From: Cryptomeria japonica
Lineage: Eukaryota; Streptophyta; Pinopsida; Cupressales; Cupressaceae
Direction: 5' to 3'
Length of the DNA stretch: 64,000 nucleotides
Assembly: GCF_030272615.1 (NCBI RefSeq)
Contig: NC_081410.1
Location: 290,283,957-290,347,956 of the forward strand
Shown here: positions 22,536 through 35,434 of the stretch, piece by piece
Layout of the letters: every line of letters starts with the position of its first letter
Position numbering within the stretch: the stretch's first letter is position 1
Position numbers and translations under genes: made by a program
The notes under the pieces: generated by a model
Told to the model about the DNA's origin: nothing
Seen by the model: the letters and a program-made list of their open reading frames with translations, nothing else
The model's database searches: none

Positions 22536-23427
22536 CAAGACATCCCATTTCCCATCAACGACCAATACACGAAACACTATTTCAAACCCCAAGTTCCCTG
22601 ATGGGACTAGTATGTACATAGCTAGAGTATCCCCTTTTGAGTTATGGTTTGTTTTAGTTTAGTTTGTTTTCACTTTCTCATATTAGTTTGATTTCTTAGT
22701 TTGTTTAGTTTATTTTCCTTTTCTTAGTTTAGTTTTGATAAGAGGGATTACCATTTGTGACAAGAGCGATGTTGCTTACATGCACACTTCTCATGTACAC
22801 TACTACATTATGTATGGGGTATTCCTTAGATAAATATTTGTGGAGAATCTTAGAATCCTAGATTAATTGTATCTAAAGTATCTTAAAGTTGAGATTAGTA
22901 CTTGACTAGAAAGGGAATCATCTATTATGTCTTGACATTGAATCTTTCAATTATTATACCTTTTACACTTAAATAAATTCTCTGAGTCAGTATGGTCTCC
23001 CTAGTAAATTCATGGCAACTATAAAGAAAATCACCAAAATTCTTACTTTATCACCCCTATAATACTCAAGCCCATGCGAGCTTCATTGCTTGAAAGCCAA
23101 GGTATGGAAATATGTAAAAAGAAAAGAAATATCGAAAAAAAATGAACGAAAAAAAAAGGTGAAAAATCAGAACATTTGGCTTTGGGTGTGTGGAAATCTC
23201 TATAGGTGTACCCTCATTATCAACAAAGAAAATTAATTTGTAGGAAGTGGAGAAATCTTCATGAGATTATAGAGATAATCTTGTCGGGGCTATAGATGCT
23301 CACTGGCAATAGGGCACTATCCAAGGATGCTTTTGGAGTTAAGAAAAAATACACACACAACTACATAGTTTGCCATGATGGAACCAAAGAGTCATATAGG
23401 TCTTAAGAGATGCGAATAAATGAATAT
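22536..23427. other. T 3' untranslated region, left part
   Basis: No gene. It holds T-rich runs of TTTAGTTTAG type and an A-rich tract near 23.1-23.16 kb. Its other half lies at 38173-38354, because element C inserted here. I found no clear polypurine tract in either half. Confidence 0.55.
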
Positions 23428-25065
23428 TTTTGGTATGATTGCAATAACTGATGCAGATGACTTGATGATTGTACCGGTAGAGGAATGATGATGACATGAT
23501 CAGTTATTTGTGTTGTCATTGATGGCAAACTATGTCAATTAATGTTTGATGATGGTTATAGATGAACTTTCATGTCTGAATTGTTGGATAAGTAATTTGG
23601 TCTACTAGATATAGAATTTGTAAGTTTTATAGGGTTTACCGGCAAGATTGAGAATTAGGACTTCAAACAATAAAAAAAAAGATTTTGATGGAATTGGTAA
23701 TTGTTGGAAACTTGTGGTTTGAGACATAAGCTTTTATGATGGATTTGTGTATGTCACCAGAACCGCATCCTGTGTTGATTACCGGAAGGCATGTTTTGAA
23801 ATTTTGATGGAGTTGTGCTAGGGTTTTAGTAGGGTTTTAGGACCGATGATGAATTCACTCAACCAATAATGATTTTTTTTTTTTACGGTGATTGGTGTCA
23901 AATCTACATGAACAAGATAACATGCCACAACCCACATGAATAATTTGAAATATGCTTTGGCACGGAAGATGGTAGAATTTATTAGGAATGTACAAAGTGC
24001 TTAGTGGAATGTTCTAAGGTTTGACTTCAGTACATATCATATTTTTGTGATGGATGAATAATCAATGATTGATATTGCATTGTAATTTGTTGTAATGATT
24101 TGTATATTGATCTCTTATGATCTGTATTATAAATTCAAGATGTAATTAGGTTTTATGGCCGACTTAGTTGTTATGGCTATTTAGGGCGACACAATTGATG
24201 TTTTATGTGTCAGTGGCTTTAGGAGAATGAGTTAAGCCATCCTAGAGAAGATAGAGATCTGTCTCAATGTTAAAGATTTTGAAGCATAACTGGATCTCAT
24301 TTAGCAAGCTGAAAGTGCAAAGTTACGAATCATTTTTCATTGTTGTTCCCTAATAGTTATAGCAGCATAAATCCCTTAAGCGGGTAGGTCCTAACAGGCT
24401 TGTGTCATCTAAGTCCCCTAACAGGGTAACTCACAAAAGTGTTTAAATCCTCTAACCAAGTTGATCCTAATAGATCATTAAGCTCCTAGCTAGAGTGATA
24501 GGCAAATCCCTTAACCGAGTGACTCCTAATAGGGTCTTCTCCTAATCGGGCATATTGTAAGCTCTTAACCAAGATAAGCTCCTAACAAGGCATACTTCAA
24601 AAGAGTACAAATTATTGTGGGTACCAATTCCCACCGTGGTTTTTCCCATTTGCGTTTCCATGTCAAAAATCTTGGCATTTATGAGTGGAATGTTATTTTA
24701 TGATGTTTATGTTTACATGCTTTATTTCTGAGACACCAGTTATGATATGTCATTTTAAGTTTATCAGAGATTTTCGGTAATAATATGAAATGATTAGAGA
24801 AAGAACTTGATCAGATTGATAAGATTTATTAGTTGAATGATCAAATTGGTATGACTTATTAAGAGATAAAGATGTTGATAATTATGATAGATGGTTTTAG
24901 CAAATCTGATTAAAAGGTTGTTAGATCTAATTGTAGAAGTGAAGATATTTGTTAAGAATTTTCAAATCTGATTTTAGTTGGATTTGAGTTCAAAGTTTAA
25001 GTTATTGTTAATACTGATTCACCCCCCCCTCTCTAAGTATTAACCAAATCTTCATAAGATTAACA
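23428..25065 (+). repeat. C 5' LTR
   Basis: It matches 29522-29622 plus 36634-38172. It ends TTCATAAGATTAACA and is preceded by TGATTCACCCCCCCCTCTC. It contains the hairpin GTGGG-8-CCCAC with GGTTTTTCCC at 24617-24647, and TTGTCATTGATGGCAA at about 23513-23528. Confidence 0.9.
24369..24591 (+). repeat. Short degenerate repeats in C LTR
   Basis: About six to eight units, roughly 20-45 bases each, built on AAATCCCTTAACCGGGT and ACTCCTAACAGGG. The same array is in the 3' LTR at about 37489-37715. Purpose unknown. Confidence 0.6.
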
Positions 25066-25067
25066 AT

Positions 25068-25079
25068 TGGTATCAGATC
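25068..25079 (+). promoter_or_regulatory. C primer-binding site (initiator Met tRNA type)
   Basis: TGGTATCAGATC begins two bases after the LTR end. The plant Copia consensus for initiator Met tRNA is TGGTATCAGAGC, so one base is changed. Confidence 0.85.
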
Positions 25080-25140
25080 TTTGGTTCTCTATGTGCAAAA
25101 AAGCTTAACTGCTTGAGGAAAAGATTCTAAGCAAGACAAG

Positions 25141-26515
25141 ATGATGAAGAAAGAGGGTCAAAAATTCAACAAGGATAATATAAGATCTAGAAAGATAGAA
25201 TGAAGATATATCTCAAAGGTCTTGGTGCTCAATACTGGAAACATGTTGAAATAACATATGTGGCTCCCAGTACTGCTCCCTTGACACTGGATGAACTTAA
25301 AGATCAGCAGGAGAACATGCAAGTCCTTGAAGCTATTGTAAGTACTTTACCTAATTCTAAATATATTAATATTCAAGGATTGGAAACTGTACATGGAGTT
25401 TGGGAAAAATTAGAAGCAATTCATGGAGGAGATGGGCATGTACAAAGAGAAAAAGAGGAAAGCTTGAGAGGAAAATTTGATGATATGAAAATGAAAGAAG
25501 GAGAAAATATTGAATAGTATGGTCAGAGAATTAAAGAAGTTGTTGGCGGTATAAAAATTACTAGTGGTAAATTTGATGATGATGTGGTGGTAATTAAAAT
25601 TCTCATAACTCTCCAACCTCAGTATGCTATTAGAGTATTGGCAATCCAAGAAATGAGATCCATTTCAAAGGATAAGGTAATTGTTGACTCTTTGATTGGT
25701 AAGCTTATAGCCTTTGAGCTAAATAGTTTTGACAATAGTGTGGGAAAATCTACTGAATCTTCTTTTAAAGCTTTTGTTAGTGGTTCATCTACTAGAAAAG
25801 GAAAGAATGTATGTCTAAGTCATGAGTGTAGATCTAGTCATGGAGGTAGCCTGGAAAGTGAAGACAATGAAGATCAAGTAATGGAACTTGAAGCACTGCT
25901 AGCCAAGAGATTTCCAAGAGGCACCGATAAGAGTGTTTCTCTTATAGTAAGATTGGTCATATTTCTTCTAACTGCCCTAACACCGATAAGAAAGATAAGC
26001 TCAACAAATTCAAAGGGAAAGGCAGAAAATACTATTATGTTGCAGTGGATGAAGGTGTGATCGATGAAGAATCTGAAGATGAAGATGACAATGAAGAGAT
26101 TGTGGTTGTAGCTATAAAGGAGGAATTGTCTGATGAGAAGGCACTAGTTTCTCATGTAAAAAATAGTAATGAATGGATTATAGACAGTTGTTGTTCACAT
26201 CATATGATTGAAGATAAGAGTAAATTCTTAACTCTTAATAAATTGGATGGAGGTGTTGTTATATTTGGAAGTGACTCTCCTTGCATGATGAAAGGTAAAG
26301 GTTTTATTTCTTTCAATAAGAAGAATAATAATGATGATGTATTTTGGGTTGATGATCTGAAACATAATCTGTTAAGTGTTGGACAACTCAATGATAAAGG
26401 TTATTTGCTTGAGTTTAATGGCAGAATCTACATAATTCTTGAAGGAAATGGTGAACTTATTGCTACCGGAAAACAAACAAGAGGTAACTTATTTTATTTA
26501 AATGCTAATGTCTCT
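25141..26515 (+). pseudogene. C gag and protease
   Basis: The gag core has MKIYLKGLGAQYWKHVE, LETVHGVWEKLEAIHGG and LRGKFDDMKMKEGENIE, a UBN2-type Copia gag. A frameshift lies between the start and 25200 and a stop at 25515. The single zinc knuckle CFSYSKIGHISSNC (25934-25975) needs a second frameshift and has its second Cys changed to Tyr. The protease follows: NEWIIDSCCSHHM, where the expected DSG is DSC, then the VWVDDLKHNLLSVGQL-like block typical of Copia. Confidence 0.8.
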
Positions 26516-27480
26516 AGTTGTCTAGTTGCAAAAATGGAAGATAGATGGTTATGGCACAAGAGATGTTGTCATATGAATTTTGATAACTTGGTAAGGTAAG
26601 CAAGTCTAGTATTGTGAGAGGATTACCACATATTGTTAAACTAGATAATGTGATATGTAAAGGCCATCAAATTGATAAGATGACCTCTATTCCATTTAAG
26701 AGAAAGAAGTGTTTATCTAAAAATATTTTGGATTTGGTTCATACTGATCTCCATGGTCCTATGAGAAAAAAAAACAATTTTGGTGATAGATATTTCATTC
26801 TTTTTATTGATGATTATTCTAAGATGATGTGGGTTACATTCCTAAAGGAGGAATTTGAAGCCTTTAGTAAATTTAAAGCATTTAAAGCTCTAGTTGAGAA
26901 TGAGACCTATAAAAAATTGAAATGCTTAAGATCTTATCAAGGAGGAGAATTCACATCTAATGAATTTGTCAAGTATTGTGATGAACAGGGTATCAAGAGA
27001 CAAATGTCTGCTCCAAGGACACCACAATAAAATGGTGTAGTAAAAAGGATGAACAAAACAATTATTGATGCTGCTAAAACAATGTTATTACAAGGTAATA
27101 TGCCTAAGATGTTTTGGAGAGAAGCAGTCAATATTGCAATCTACACATTAAACCGGATACTTATAAAGAAAGACAACAATAAGACACCTTATGACCTATG
27201 ATATGGTAAAAATCCTTGTGTTAGTTATTTCAAAATCTTTGGAAGTCAATGTTTTATTAAAAAGGATAATTGCATTGGAAACTTTGATGCAAAATTTGAT
27301 GAAGGAATATTTCATGGTTATTCTTCTAAGAGCAAACCATATAAATGATATAATAAGAGAACTATGAAAATTGTTGAAAGTGTTAATGTAAAGGTGGATG
27401 ATTTGTCAAGTAAATTTGAAGGATCAAGTAGGTCTGAGGCTGAAAAAGATGATAATGAAGAAAGACTAGTGATCTTTGAA
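26516..27480 (+). pseudogene. C integrase
   Basis: The HHCC zinc region (LWHKRCCHMNFDNL, CKGHQIDKMTSIPF) is damaged by a frameshift near 26.6 kb and the CxxC has lost its second Cys. In the core, the first Asp is present (LVHTDLHGPM). The second, expected in RSDxGGEF, is Tyr (RSYQGGEF). The Glu expected in NGVVERxN is Lys (NGVVKRMN). Even without its stops this integrase would be inactive. The C-terminal Copia motifs IFGSQCFI and KIVESVNVKVDD are recognisable. Confidence 0.8.
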
Positions 27481-29140
27481 TAGGAAGCACGGAATAATGA
27501 TCAACCGACAAATGCAGTATTAGGTGCTCAACTGGTAAGCGAGGAAAGTGATGAAGAATGTACTGAATTGATTGGTGAAGAAGATTAGGAAGATGCAAAA
27601 TCAACATTGACTATACCTAGATATGTGAGATTAAATCACTCTCAGGACCAAATAATTGGTGATAAGAATGCAGGTGTGCAGACTAGGAGAAAGAGTAGAG
27701 AAAATTCTTCTTTGATCTCTACAATAGAACCCAAAACAGTTAAGGAAGCACTCAAAGATGATGATTGGGTGAAAGAAATGAATGAGGAATTAGATCAAAT
27801 AGAGAAAAATCAAACATGTTCACTTGTTCCTAGATTGGAGGATAAGAATGTGATTGGAACTAAATGGGTCTTCAGGAATAAGTTAAATGAAGATTTAAAG
27901 GTAAGAAATAAGGCAAGTTTAGTCTAGAAAGGATATGCACAGGAAGAAGGTGAAGACTATGGTGAAACTTTTGCACCAGTTGCAAGATTGGAAGGAGTAA
28001 GGATGCTGCTAGAATTTGTTGCATATAAGGGATTCAAAGTCTACCAAATGGATGTCAAGTCAACCTTTTTTAATGGAATTCTTGAAGAGGAAGTATACAT
28101 TTAACAACCGGATGGTTTTTCCTTGACCGATGATAAGGACATGGTATGCAAATTGCAAAAATATTTATATGGTCTAAAGCGGGCATTGAGAGCATGGTAT
28201 GAGATATTACATCCACATTTGATCAAGATTGGATTCCAATGTATAGTAATATTTAACTAAAAACTAATGGAGACAAGATGCTAATAGATGAAGTATTTGT
28301 AGATGACATAATTTTTGGTAGAAATGATAATATGAGTATGGATTTTACTGATGAGATGAAAAATGAATTTGAGATGTCTCTAATCGGTGAAATAAAGTTC
28401 TTTATTTGATTACAGATCCAACAACTGGATGGTGGTTTCTTTATCTATCAAATCAAGTATATTAAAGAATATAGGTCTATGATTAGTAAACTACATTATG
28501 TTGTACATAGCAGACCAGACATTGCTTATGTTATTGGATTAGTTGCAAGATTCTAAAAGGAGCCCAAAGAAAGTCACTTGATAACTATTAAGAGGATTTT
28601 CTGATATCTTAAAGGAACACTAGACTATGGATTATGGTATCCCTGCAAAGGAGATTTCACTCTAGATGTTTTTACTAATGCAGATTAGGTAGGCAATGTG
28701 GATGATAGGAAAAGCACAACTGGTGGAGCTTTTCTACTTGGAGGAAGACTTGTAGCATGGACAAGCAAGAAACAAACTTGTGTTTCTCAATCTACAGCTG
28801 AAGCTGAGTATGTTGTTGCATCCATGAATTGCACGCAGACCATATGGATGAGACATGTGCTAGAAGGATTCAAGATAGATATATCTAAACCATTGACTAT
28901 CTATTGTGACAATACGAGTGCAATAAATATTTCTAAGAATCTTGTACTTCATGAAGAACCAAGCATATAGAGTTGAAGTATCATTTCTTAAGGGAAAGAG
29001 TTCAAGAGAAGCAGGTAAAGATGGAGTATGTGAAAAGTAAAGAATAGTTAGCTGATATCTTTACTAAACCCTTGCCAAAGACTACTTTTGAATTTATTAG
29101 AAGTAAATTAGGGGCTAGACCCCTACACCAGAAGAACTAA
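27481..29140 (+). pseudogene. C reverse transcriptase and RNase H
   Basis: RT: EALKDDDWVKEMNEELDQIE, NVIGTKWVFRNKLNED, YGETFAPVARLEGVRMLL, VYQMDVKSTFFNGILEEEVY and VFVDDIIFG, an FVDD variant of the YVDD site. About 40-45 codons expected after FIYQIKYIKE are missing before YRSMISKLHYV (near 28.47 kb), a deletion as judged against element D. RNase H: the DRKSTTGGAFLL, STAEAEYVVA and YCDNTSAINIS blocks keep their acidic residues. The RNase H part 28698-28970 is open; several stops lie elsewhere. Confidence 0.85.
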
Positions 29141-29508
29141 GAAGTTCAAGTTGCATCAATCCTGTGGATTTTATGTTTATTCTTCATGAAGGATTAATGA
29201 AGATGTGGGCTACTCCGTAGGGGGAGTGAATTTGGTATAATATGATATGAATTACAAATCTGATAGGATTGAAGTCAAGAGATGCATTTTTGTTTGGCAT
29301 TACTATCAAAGGGGGAGAAGAAAAAGAAATCAGATAATTAGATATGGGAGAAGAAAAAGAAATCTGATGATCAGTCTTGAGGAGAAGAAAATAAAGAAAA
29401 GATAGGCAAATGTAGAGACCGGCAGTTAATGTGCTAAGATGAAGATGATTGGCATATATGATCTCATGATCCTCTGATTTTATATATGATTGGTGTTTCC
29501 ATCAATGC

Positions 29509-29521
29509 CAAAGGGGGAGAT
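29509..29521 (+). promoter_or_regulatory. C polypurine tract
   Basis: CAAAGGGGGAGAT directly precedes the 3' LTR start TGTTGGCAT. A second G-rich copy (TAGGGGGAGTGAAT) lies about 300 bases upstream near 29216. Confidence 0.85.
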
Positions 29522-29622
29522 TGTTGGCATGATTGGCATGACTGATGCATATGAGTTGATGACTATACCGGTAGAGGAATGATGATGACATGATCAATTA
29601 TTTGTATTGGTATTGATGGAAA
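29522..29622 (+). repeat. C 3' LTR, left piece
   Basis: The first 101 bases of the C 3' LTR (TGTTGGCATGATTGG...). The LTR breaks off at the insertion of D and resumes at 36634. Confidence 0.85.
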
Positions 29623-30839
29623 TGTTGGTCATTTGGTGGAATTTATTATGTGTTGCATTTATGTTTTGTCATTGATGCCAACACTAGTTGTTTGGATGCT
29701 TTACCGGTACCCTTTTGGTCTCAGTAGGTTGACTGGTTTTTGGTTAACTTGGATCCGACATGATCTGATAGGCTCTTGTATAGTCTGGTGATGGAATTGG
29801 CTTGCTCATGATACTTATACTCATATTTGGTCAGTTGGTTTTGGTCTAGAGATCGGATACTATTCTTCTTTCTTAGAAGATTGGTTTCTGGTTCCGGCGA
29901 GGGTTTCACCAGCAAATCTTTTAATGAAGATCTTTGATGAATTGCATAAGTGGTATTGGTGCAGCTTCTAATGGAGTTTCATGATGTTGTTAGTGATCAT
30001 GTTTGAGAACTAGCAGATGGATATCATTGTTGAAGCATATAGACCTATACTTGGTCCCATTTAATCTAAGTTATGGATTGTTTTTAATGTAACATGTGGA
30101 TAGGACCTATTGATGTATTTCTAGGATGTCTTATGTGTTGATATTATTTGTTTGGTCTAAGGCTAACATGGTTTGTAATTATGTAATTGGTTTATTATCT
30201 AGTGGCCGACCTAATTTTTTATGGTCTAGGGTTTTTATATATAGATGTAAGATCTCATTGTAGATCATCATCATTAATGTTAGAGGTCATGGTCAAGGAA
30301 TGTAATGTGCAAATAATGTAATATCATTCAGGCAGAGGAATTGGTTGATCATTGGAGATCAAATTGGGTTTATGTAAGAGGATTTAGTCCTCTGGTATTG
30401 AGCTTAACTGGAATTGTACTCAGGCATAAGGGATGCTATATTTTGCAGTTCAACACTTCTCTGGATTGTAGTCAAGATTTATATGTAGTCAGTGAGACTC
30501 CTTTTGTGATGAGTAGTGTTCTCTAGGTTGTTGGTCTTCCTGCAAGTGCAACCCCTCAATTGTAATTCACATACTTACTATAGAAGTATTATCTGACCGT
30601 GGGTAGGCTTCCCACCATGGTTTTTCCCTCTATCGATTTTTCCACGTACAAATATTGGTGTTATGTGGATGGCTTCTATTATGTGATTATTGTTTATGCT
30701 TAATTGGTTTAACTGCTATACTGGTATTAATGTTTTGGGTTTCGGTATTAAAGTTTAAATTGCTACTGGTTCCTATAATTTGTGACAATTGATTCACCCC
30801 CTCTCTCAGTTGTCTTCTGGTTATTTGAATTGTCTAACA
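29623..30839 (+). repeat. D 5' LTR
   Basis: It contains TTTTGTCATTGATGCCAA near its start (29664-29681) and the hairpin GTGGG-7-CCCAC plus GGTTTTTCCC at 30599-30628. GATTCACCCCCTCTCTCAG precedes the CA end. TATATATAGATGTAAG near 30236 is a likely TATA box. Confidence 0.9.
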
Positions 30840-30841
30840 AT

Positions 30842-30853
30842 TAGTATCAGAGT
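30842..30853 (+). promoter_or_regulatory. D primer-binding site
   Basis: TAGTATCAGAGT lies two bases after the LTR end, two changes from the initiator-Met site TGGTATCAGAGC. Confidence 0.8.
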
Positions 30854-30897
30854 TTTGGTCCTCTTTGTAGAAAACTTAACTTCTTGAAGAAGATGCT

Positions 30898-32400
30898 ATG
30901 GTGACTAACAGTTCAAGTTCATCTAGATCTTCTAGAGCTATCTTTCGAAGGGATATTCTAAGGCTAGATGGAACAAATTACACAATATGGAAGATTCAGA
31001 TGGATACTCATCTGAGATGTCTTGGAAAGGAGATTTGGGAGATCACACAGAATGGTGTCACACCCTATAATCTAGGATCTGGCAATCCTCCTCCAGCAAG
31101 CTTGGACAAGGAGCTTGAATATTATTGTAGAGCAAGAGAAGCCCTCTTGTGTGCACTTTTTGATCAACAAATAATGGGAGTAATCGATAAATGATCTGGA
31201 AAGGCTATATGGGATAAGTTGGAGACTCTTAATAAAGGTGACCATACAGTGAAGATTTCTAAACTTGATGGTTATCGAGTGAGATATGAAAACCTGAAGA
31301 TGGAAGAAGATTAAAGGATTACTGTATTCATGGAAATGGTAAATGAGATTGTTATGGGAATTCAATGTTGTGGTGGAACTCTGACTGAAGATAAAATTGT
31401 TTCTAAAGTCCTGAGAGCCATACCACCGGCTTAAAAAATGAAGGCTACTACTATTAATGAGTTGAGAACAATGGCTAATACATCTGTCAACAGAGATACT
31501 TTGGTTGGGAAACTATCTATTTTTGAGCTTGAATAATTTGGACCTTTTGGAACTGTGAAGACTGAACCTGCTTTTCATGCATCTACATCTACAACCGGCA
31601 AGCAAGACTGGAAAGCTTTATATCCAAAGGAGTTGGAAAATATGAAAAGAGAGGATGATGAGTTTGAGCAACTTAAAGCACTATTTTCTAGAAGAGTGCC
31701 TAAAGGACCAGTAGGAAGTAAGTATGAAGGAAAAACACCTTTTAAATGTTTTGTATGTAATAAGATTGGTCATTTTGCATCTACATGTCCTAAACGGAAT
31801 TCAATATTTGAAGAAAGAGTTAGAAGATCATTTAAGTCTAACCCTGGATATCACAAGAAGTATAAATACAAGAAAAATAGAGACAAATCATGCTACATAG
31901 AAGATGAGGATGGCATTACTAATTCAAATGATAAACCGACAGAAGACTCTGCTAGTGGATCCGTTAATGGGAAGGAATGGGTGTTCCTCGCTATCAAGGA
32001 AAATGATCTGAGACTGGAAGAGAATGTGCCTGAAGAGAAGGCACTTGCTGCTAAAATTGAAGATAAGGATGAATGGGTAATTGATAGTAGTTGTTCACAT
32101 TATATGACTAGAGATAAAGGAAAGTTTACGTCTTTTCAAGAATTTGATGGTGGTCTAGTTAGATTTGGAAATGACAAATCTTGTATGATTAAAGGAAAAG
32201 GAACTATATCATTGGATGGTAAGAACAATACTAACAATGTTTATTATGTTGAAGGTTTGAGGCATAATCTTTTGAGTGTAGGACAATTGGTAGATAAGGG
32301 ATTTCAATTACAATTCAAGGATGGGAAATGCAAAATCATTAACAGATCTCGCTTGGAGATTGCAACTAGTACATAGATAAAAGGTAATATAATTCATTTG
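30898..32400 (+). pseudogene. D gag and protease
   Basis: One frame throughout. Gag starts MVTNSSSSSRSSRAIFRR, with LDGTNYTIWKIQMDTHLRCL and REALLCALFDQQIMGVIDK (DUF4219/UBN2-type Copia gag). Stops lie at about 31192, 31312, 31432 and 31534. The knuckle CFVCNKIGHFASTC is intact at about 31747-31788. The protease has DEWVIDSSCSHYMTRDKGKF, with DSS for DSG, and the GLRHNLLSVGQL block. The open part is 31555-32376. Confidence 0.85.
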
Positions 32401-32429
32401 AACTCCGGTGAGAAGACATGTTTGATTAC

Positions 32430-33460
32430 ATGGATTGGTGAGAGTAGGTTATGGCATAAAAGGTTGTGTCATGTGAATTTTGATTGTATTGTATAGATTA
32501 GTTAGGGATATTATACCTAAGATTATGAAGCCCTATAATCGGGTATGTAAAGAATGCCAAATGGGTAAACAGGTCAGAACCTCTTTTATAAGTATACAAG
32601 ATAAATCAAATGATGTTCTTGATCTTATTCATACTGATTTGTGTGGCCCTACTAGAGTCAAAAGTTTTCATGGTGATAGATATTTCATGCTAATCATTGA
32701 TGATTATTCTAGAATGATGTGGGTTACTTTTTTGAGAGAAAAATCTAAAGAATTTGAAAAGTTTAAAATCTTTAAGGCTAAAGTGGAAACTAAGATGAGA
32801 TTGAAGATTAAATGTTTGAGATAATATCATGGTGGAGAGTTCACATCCAGTGAGTTAAATAACTTTTGTGAGAAGCATGGTATAAGAAGACAATTTTCTT
32901 CTCCCTGGACACCTCAACAGAATGGATTTGTGGAAAGGAAGAACAAAACTATCTTGGATGTTGCTAGAACAATGATGATGGATGCTAGTCTACCTCATAT
33001 TTACTAGAGAGAAGCAGTGAGCACAATGGTTTATACATTCAACATAGTACATATCAAAGGAGAAACCGATAAGACACCTTATGAATTATGGTTTGGCAAT
33101 ACACCTGCAGTTAAGTATTTCAGAATTTTTGGTAGTAAATGTTGTATCAATAGAGATGATATTATTGGGAAATTTGATCTTAGATGTGATAAAGGCATAT
33201 TTATTGGTTATTCTAATAAAAACAAAGCATATAGATGTTATAACAAGAGATTGCAGAGAATTGTGGAGAGTGCTAATGTCAAAGTAGATGAGCTAAATAG
33301 AAGTCAAATCAGAGTTTATGAGAAGGAACCAGTAATGAAAATGATTATATATGAACTGGTAGCACCTTTACTAGAACAAAGAGTTGAACCAATTACTCTA
33401 GCAAAATCAAAGAATTCTACAGTAACTGAAGAACAGGGAAGAGGAATAGAAAGTTAGAAG
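32430..33460 (+). pseudogene. D integrase
   Basis: The frame changes after the protease. CKECQMGKQ is the CxxC of the zinc region. The first catalytic Asp is present (LIHTDLCGPTR). At the second site the sequence reads stop-YHGGEFTSSEL where (S)DxGGEF is expected, so the second Asp is lost. The Glu is intact (NGFVERKNKTILDVARTMM). Downstream are GETDKTPYELWFG and IFGSKCCINRDD. Confidence 0.8.
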
Positions 33461-33589
33461 ACTCTTAGGTATGTGAGATTGAATCATTTAGAAGATCAAA
33501 TCATAGGGAATAAGAGAAATGGAGTGATGACAAGAAGAAGACTGGAAACTAATGATGTATGTTTAATTTCACAAGTTGAATAGGTATCA

Positions 33590-35054
33590 GTAATTGAGGC
33601 ATGTAAAGATGAATATTGGTTGAAAGCTATGGAAAAAGAATTAGATCAGATTGAGAAAAATAACACATGGACCTTGGTTCCTCGACCTAAAAATAAAAAT
33701 GTTATTAGAACTAAATGGGTTTTTAGGAATAAATTGAATGAGGATGGTCAAGTTATAAGGAATAATGTTAGATTGGTTTGTAAAGGATATTTCTATAAGG
33801 AAATAATTGATTATGGAGACTTTTGCACCTATTGCTAGGATTGAAACTATAAGATTATTTCTTGCCTATGTTGCTTATAAAAACTATAAGGTTTATCAGA
33901 TTGATGTTAAATGTGCATTTTTGAATAGGGATCTTGATGAGGAAGTTTATATTGAGCAACCTGATGGTTTTTCACTATCAGATGATACAGATATGGTTTG
34001 CAGGCTAAGGAAATCTTTTTATGGATTGAAACAAGTACCTAGAGCTTGGTATGCAAGGTTGGATAAATATCTTTTAATGTTTGGTTTTACTAAGGGTAGT
34101 GCTGACAGTACTTTATATTATAAGATCACAGATGATGATATATTGATTATTGAAATATTTGTTGATGATATTATTTTTGGAGGTGAAGATAAATTATGCA
34201 TAGAATTTTCTAAGAATATGGAGAAATAATTTGAGATGTCTATGATTGGTGAGATGAAATTTTTCTTAGGTTTGCAGATTACTCAGACTGACAAATGTAT
34301 TTTCATTTGCCAAACCATATATGCTAAGGAATTGTTGAATAAATTTGGTATGAGAGATTCTAAACCGGTAAGTACTCTTATGGTTACAAGTGAGAAATTG
34401 ACAAGAAAATATGTTTTTGCACCGGTAAATCCTACAAGATACAAATCTATGATTGGAGGCCTGCTTTATTTGACTCAGACTAGGCCTGACATTATGAATG
34501 TTGTTTGTATTATTTCAATATTTTAGAGTTATCCTAGAGAAAATCATGAGATAGCAGTAAAAAGGATTTTTAGATACTTTCAAGGTACATCAGAATATGG
34601 CTTATGGTACTCTAAGGATGATAACTTTACTTTATGTGCATATACAGATGTTGATTGGGCTGGAGATGTTGATGATTAGAAAAATACTTCCAATGGAGCT
34701 TTCTTTCTTGGAAAAAAGTTGCTTTCATGAATCAGCAAGAAACAATCATGTACTTCTTTATCTACTGTTGAAGATGAGTATGTTGTTGCTGCTACTAACT
34801 ATACACAAGTTTTATGGATGAAGCAAATGTTGAAGGATATAAAGGTGGTATTTATTCACTATGATAACTCTGTTTCTATTGATATATCAAAGAATATGGT
34901 ATTTCATTCTAAAATAAAGCACATATCTATCAAGTATAACTTTTTGAAGGAGAAGGTGGAAGCAAATGAAGTTAGATCGGTTTATGTGAACACTAAAGAG
35001 AAGATTACAAATATTTTCACTAAACCTTTATCCAAGGAATTGTTTGAGTACTAG
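33590..35054 (+). pseudogene. D reverse transcriptase and RNase H
   Basis: RT: AMEKELDQIEKNNTWTLVPR, TKWVFRNKLNEDGQV, a frameshift near 33.8 kb, ETFAPIARIETIRLFLAYVA, YQIDVKCAFLNRDLDEEVYI, YGLKQVPRAWYARLDKYL, EIFVDDIIFGG (the same FVDD variant as C) and MKFFLGLQITQ. RNase H keeps YTDVDWAGDVDD and STVEDEYVVAATN, followed by YDNSVSIDISKN, and ends in the Copia signature TNIFTKPLSKELFEY. Stops at 34227, 34524 and a few in RNase H. It shares close motifs with C, so the two belong to one lineage. Confidence 0.88.
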
Positions 35055-35420
35055 AGAGATGGATTGGGAGTTTCTTCCCCTCCAGTAGAGACTTGATTGA
35101 TGTAGTTTGCCATTAGTCTGGCATGCATTATCAGAGATACTATTCATTTCAGCATTGATGTGGGATGCTACTGCTCAGGGGGAGTAGTCAGCTTTGTGAT
35201 TCAGAGGCTTATTTTTTTGCTTTTATATTTTTGGCATTGATGTCAAAGGAGGAGTGATATTGATGTGAAAAAGAAAAAAGGGAAAAAGAACAAGAAAGGG
35301 GGAGAGATATTGATATTAAGAGCTATATGTGGGAATTTGTTGGTTGTCTTCCACAATGGGAGACTTGTTTGGTATTTATTGGTACTTAGATGTTTTTCAC
35401 ATCGAGTGTTGCCATCAATG

Positions 35421-35434
35421 CCAAAGGGGGAGAT
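35421..35434 (+). promoter_or_regulatory. D polypurine tract
   Basis: CCAAAGGGGGAGAT lies immediately before TGTTGGCC. Two further purine runs lie upstream: CTCAGGGGGAGTAG near 35175 and CAAAGGAGGAGTGAT near 35244. Confidence 0.85.

Noticed and set aside
24369-24600. CRISPR-like spaced repeats
   Set aside because: Units are degenerate, of unequal spacing and inside a plant LTR; no cas genes and a eukaryotic context.
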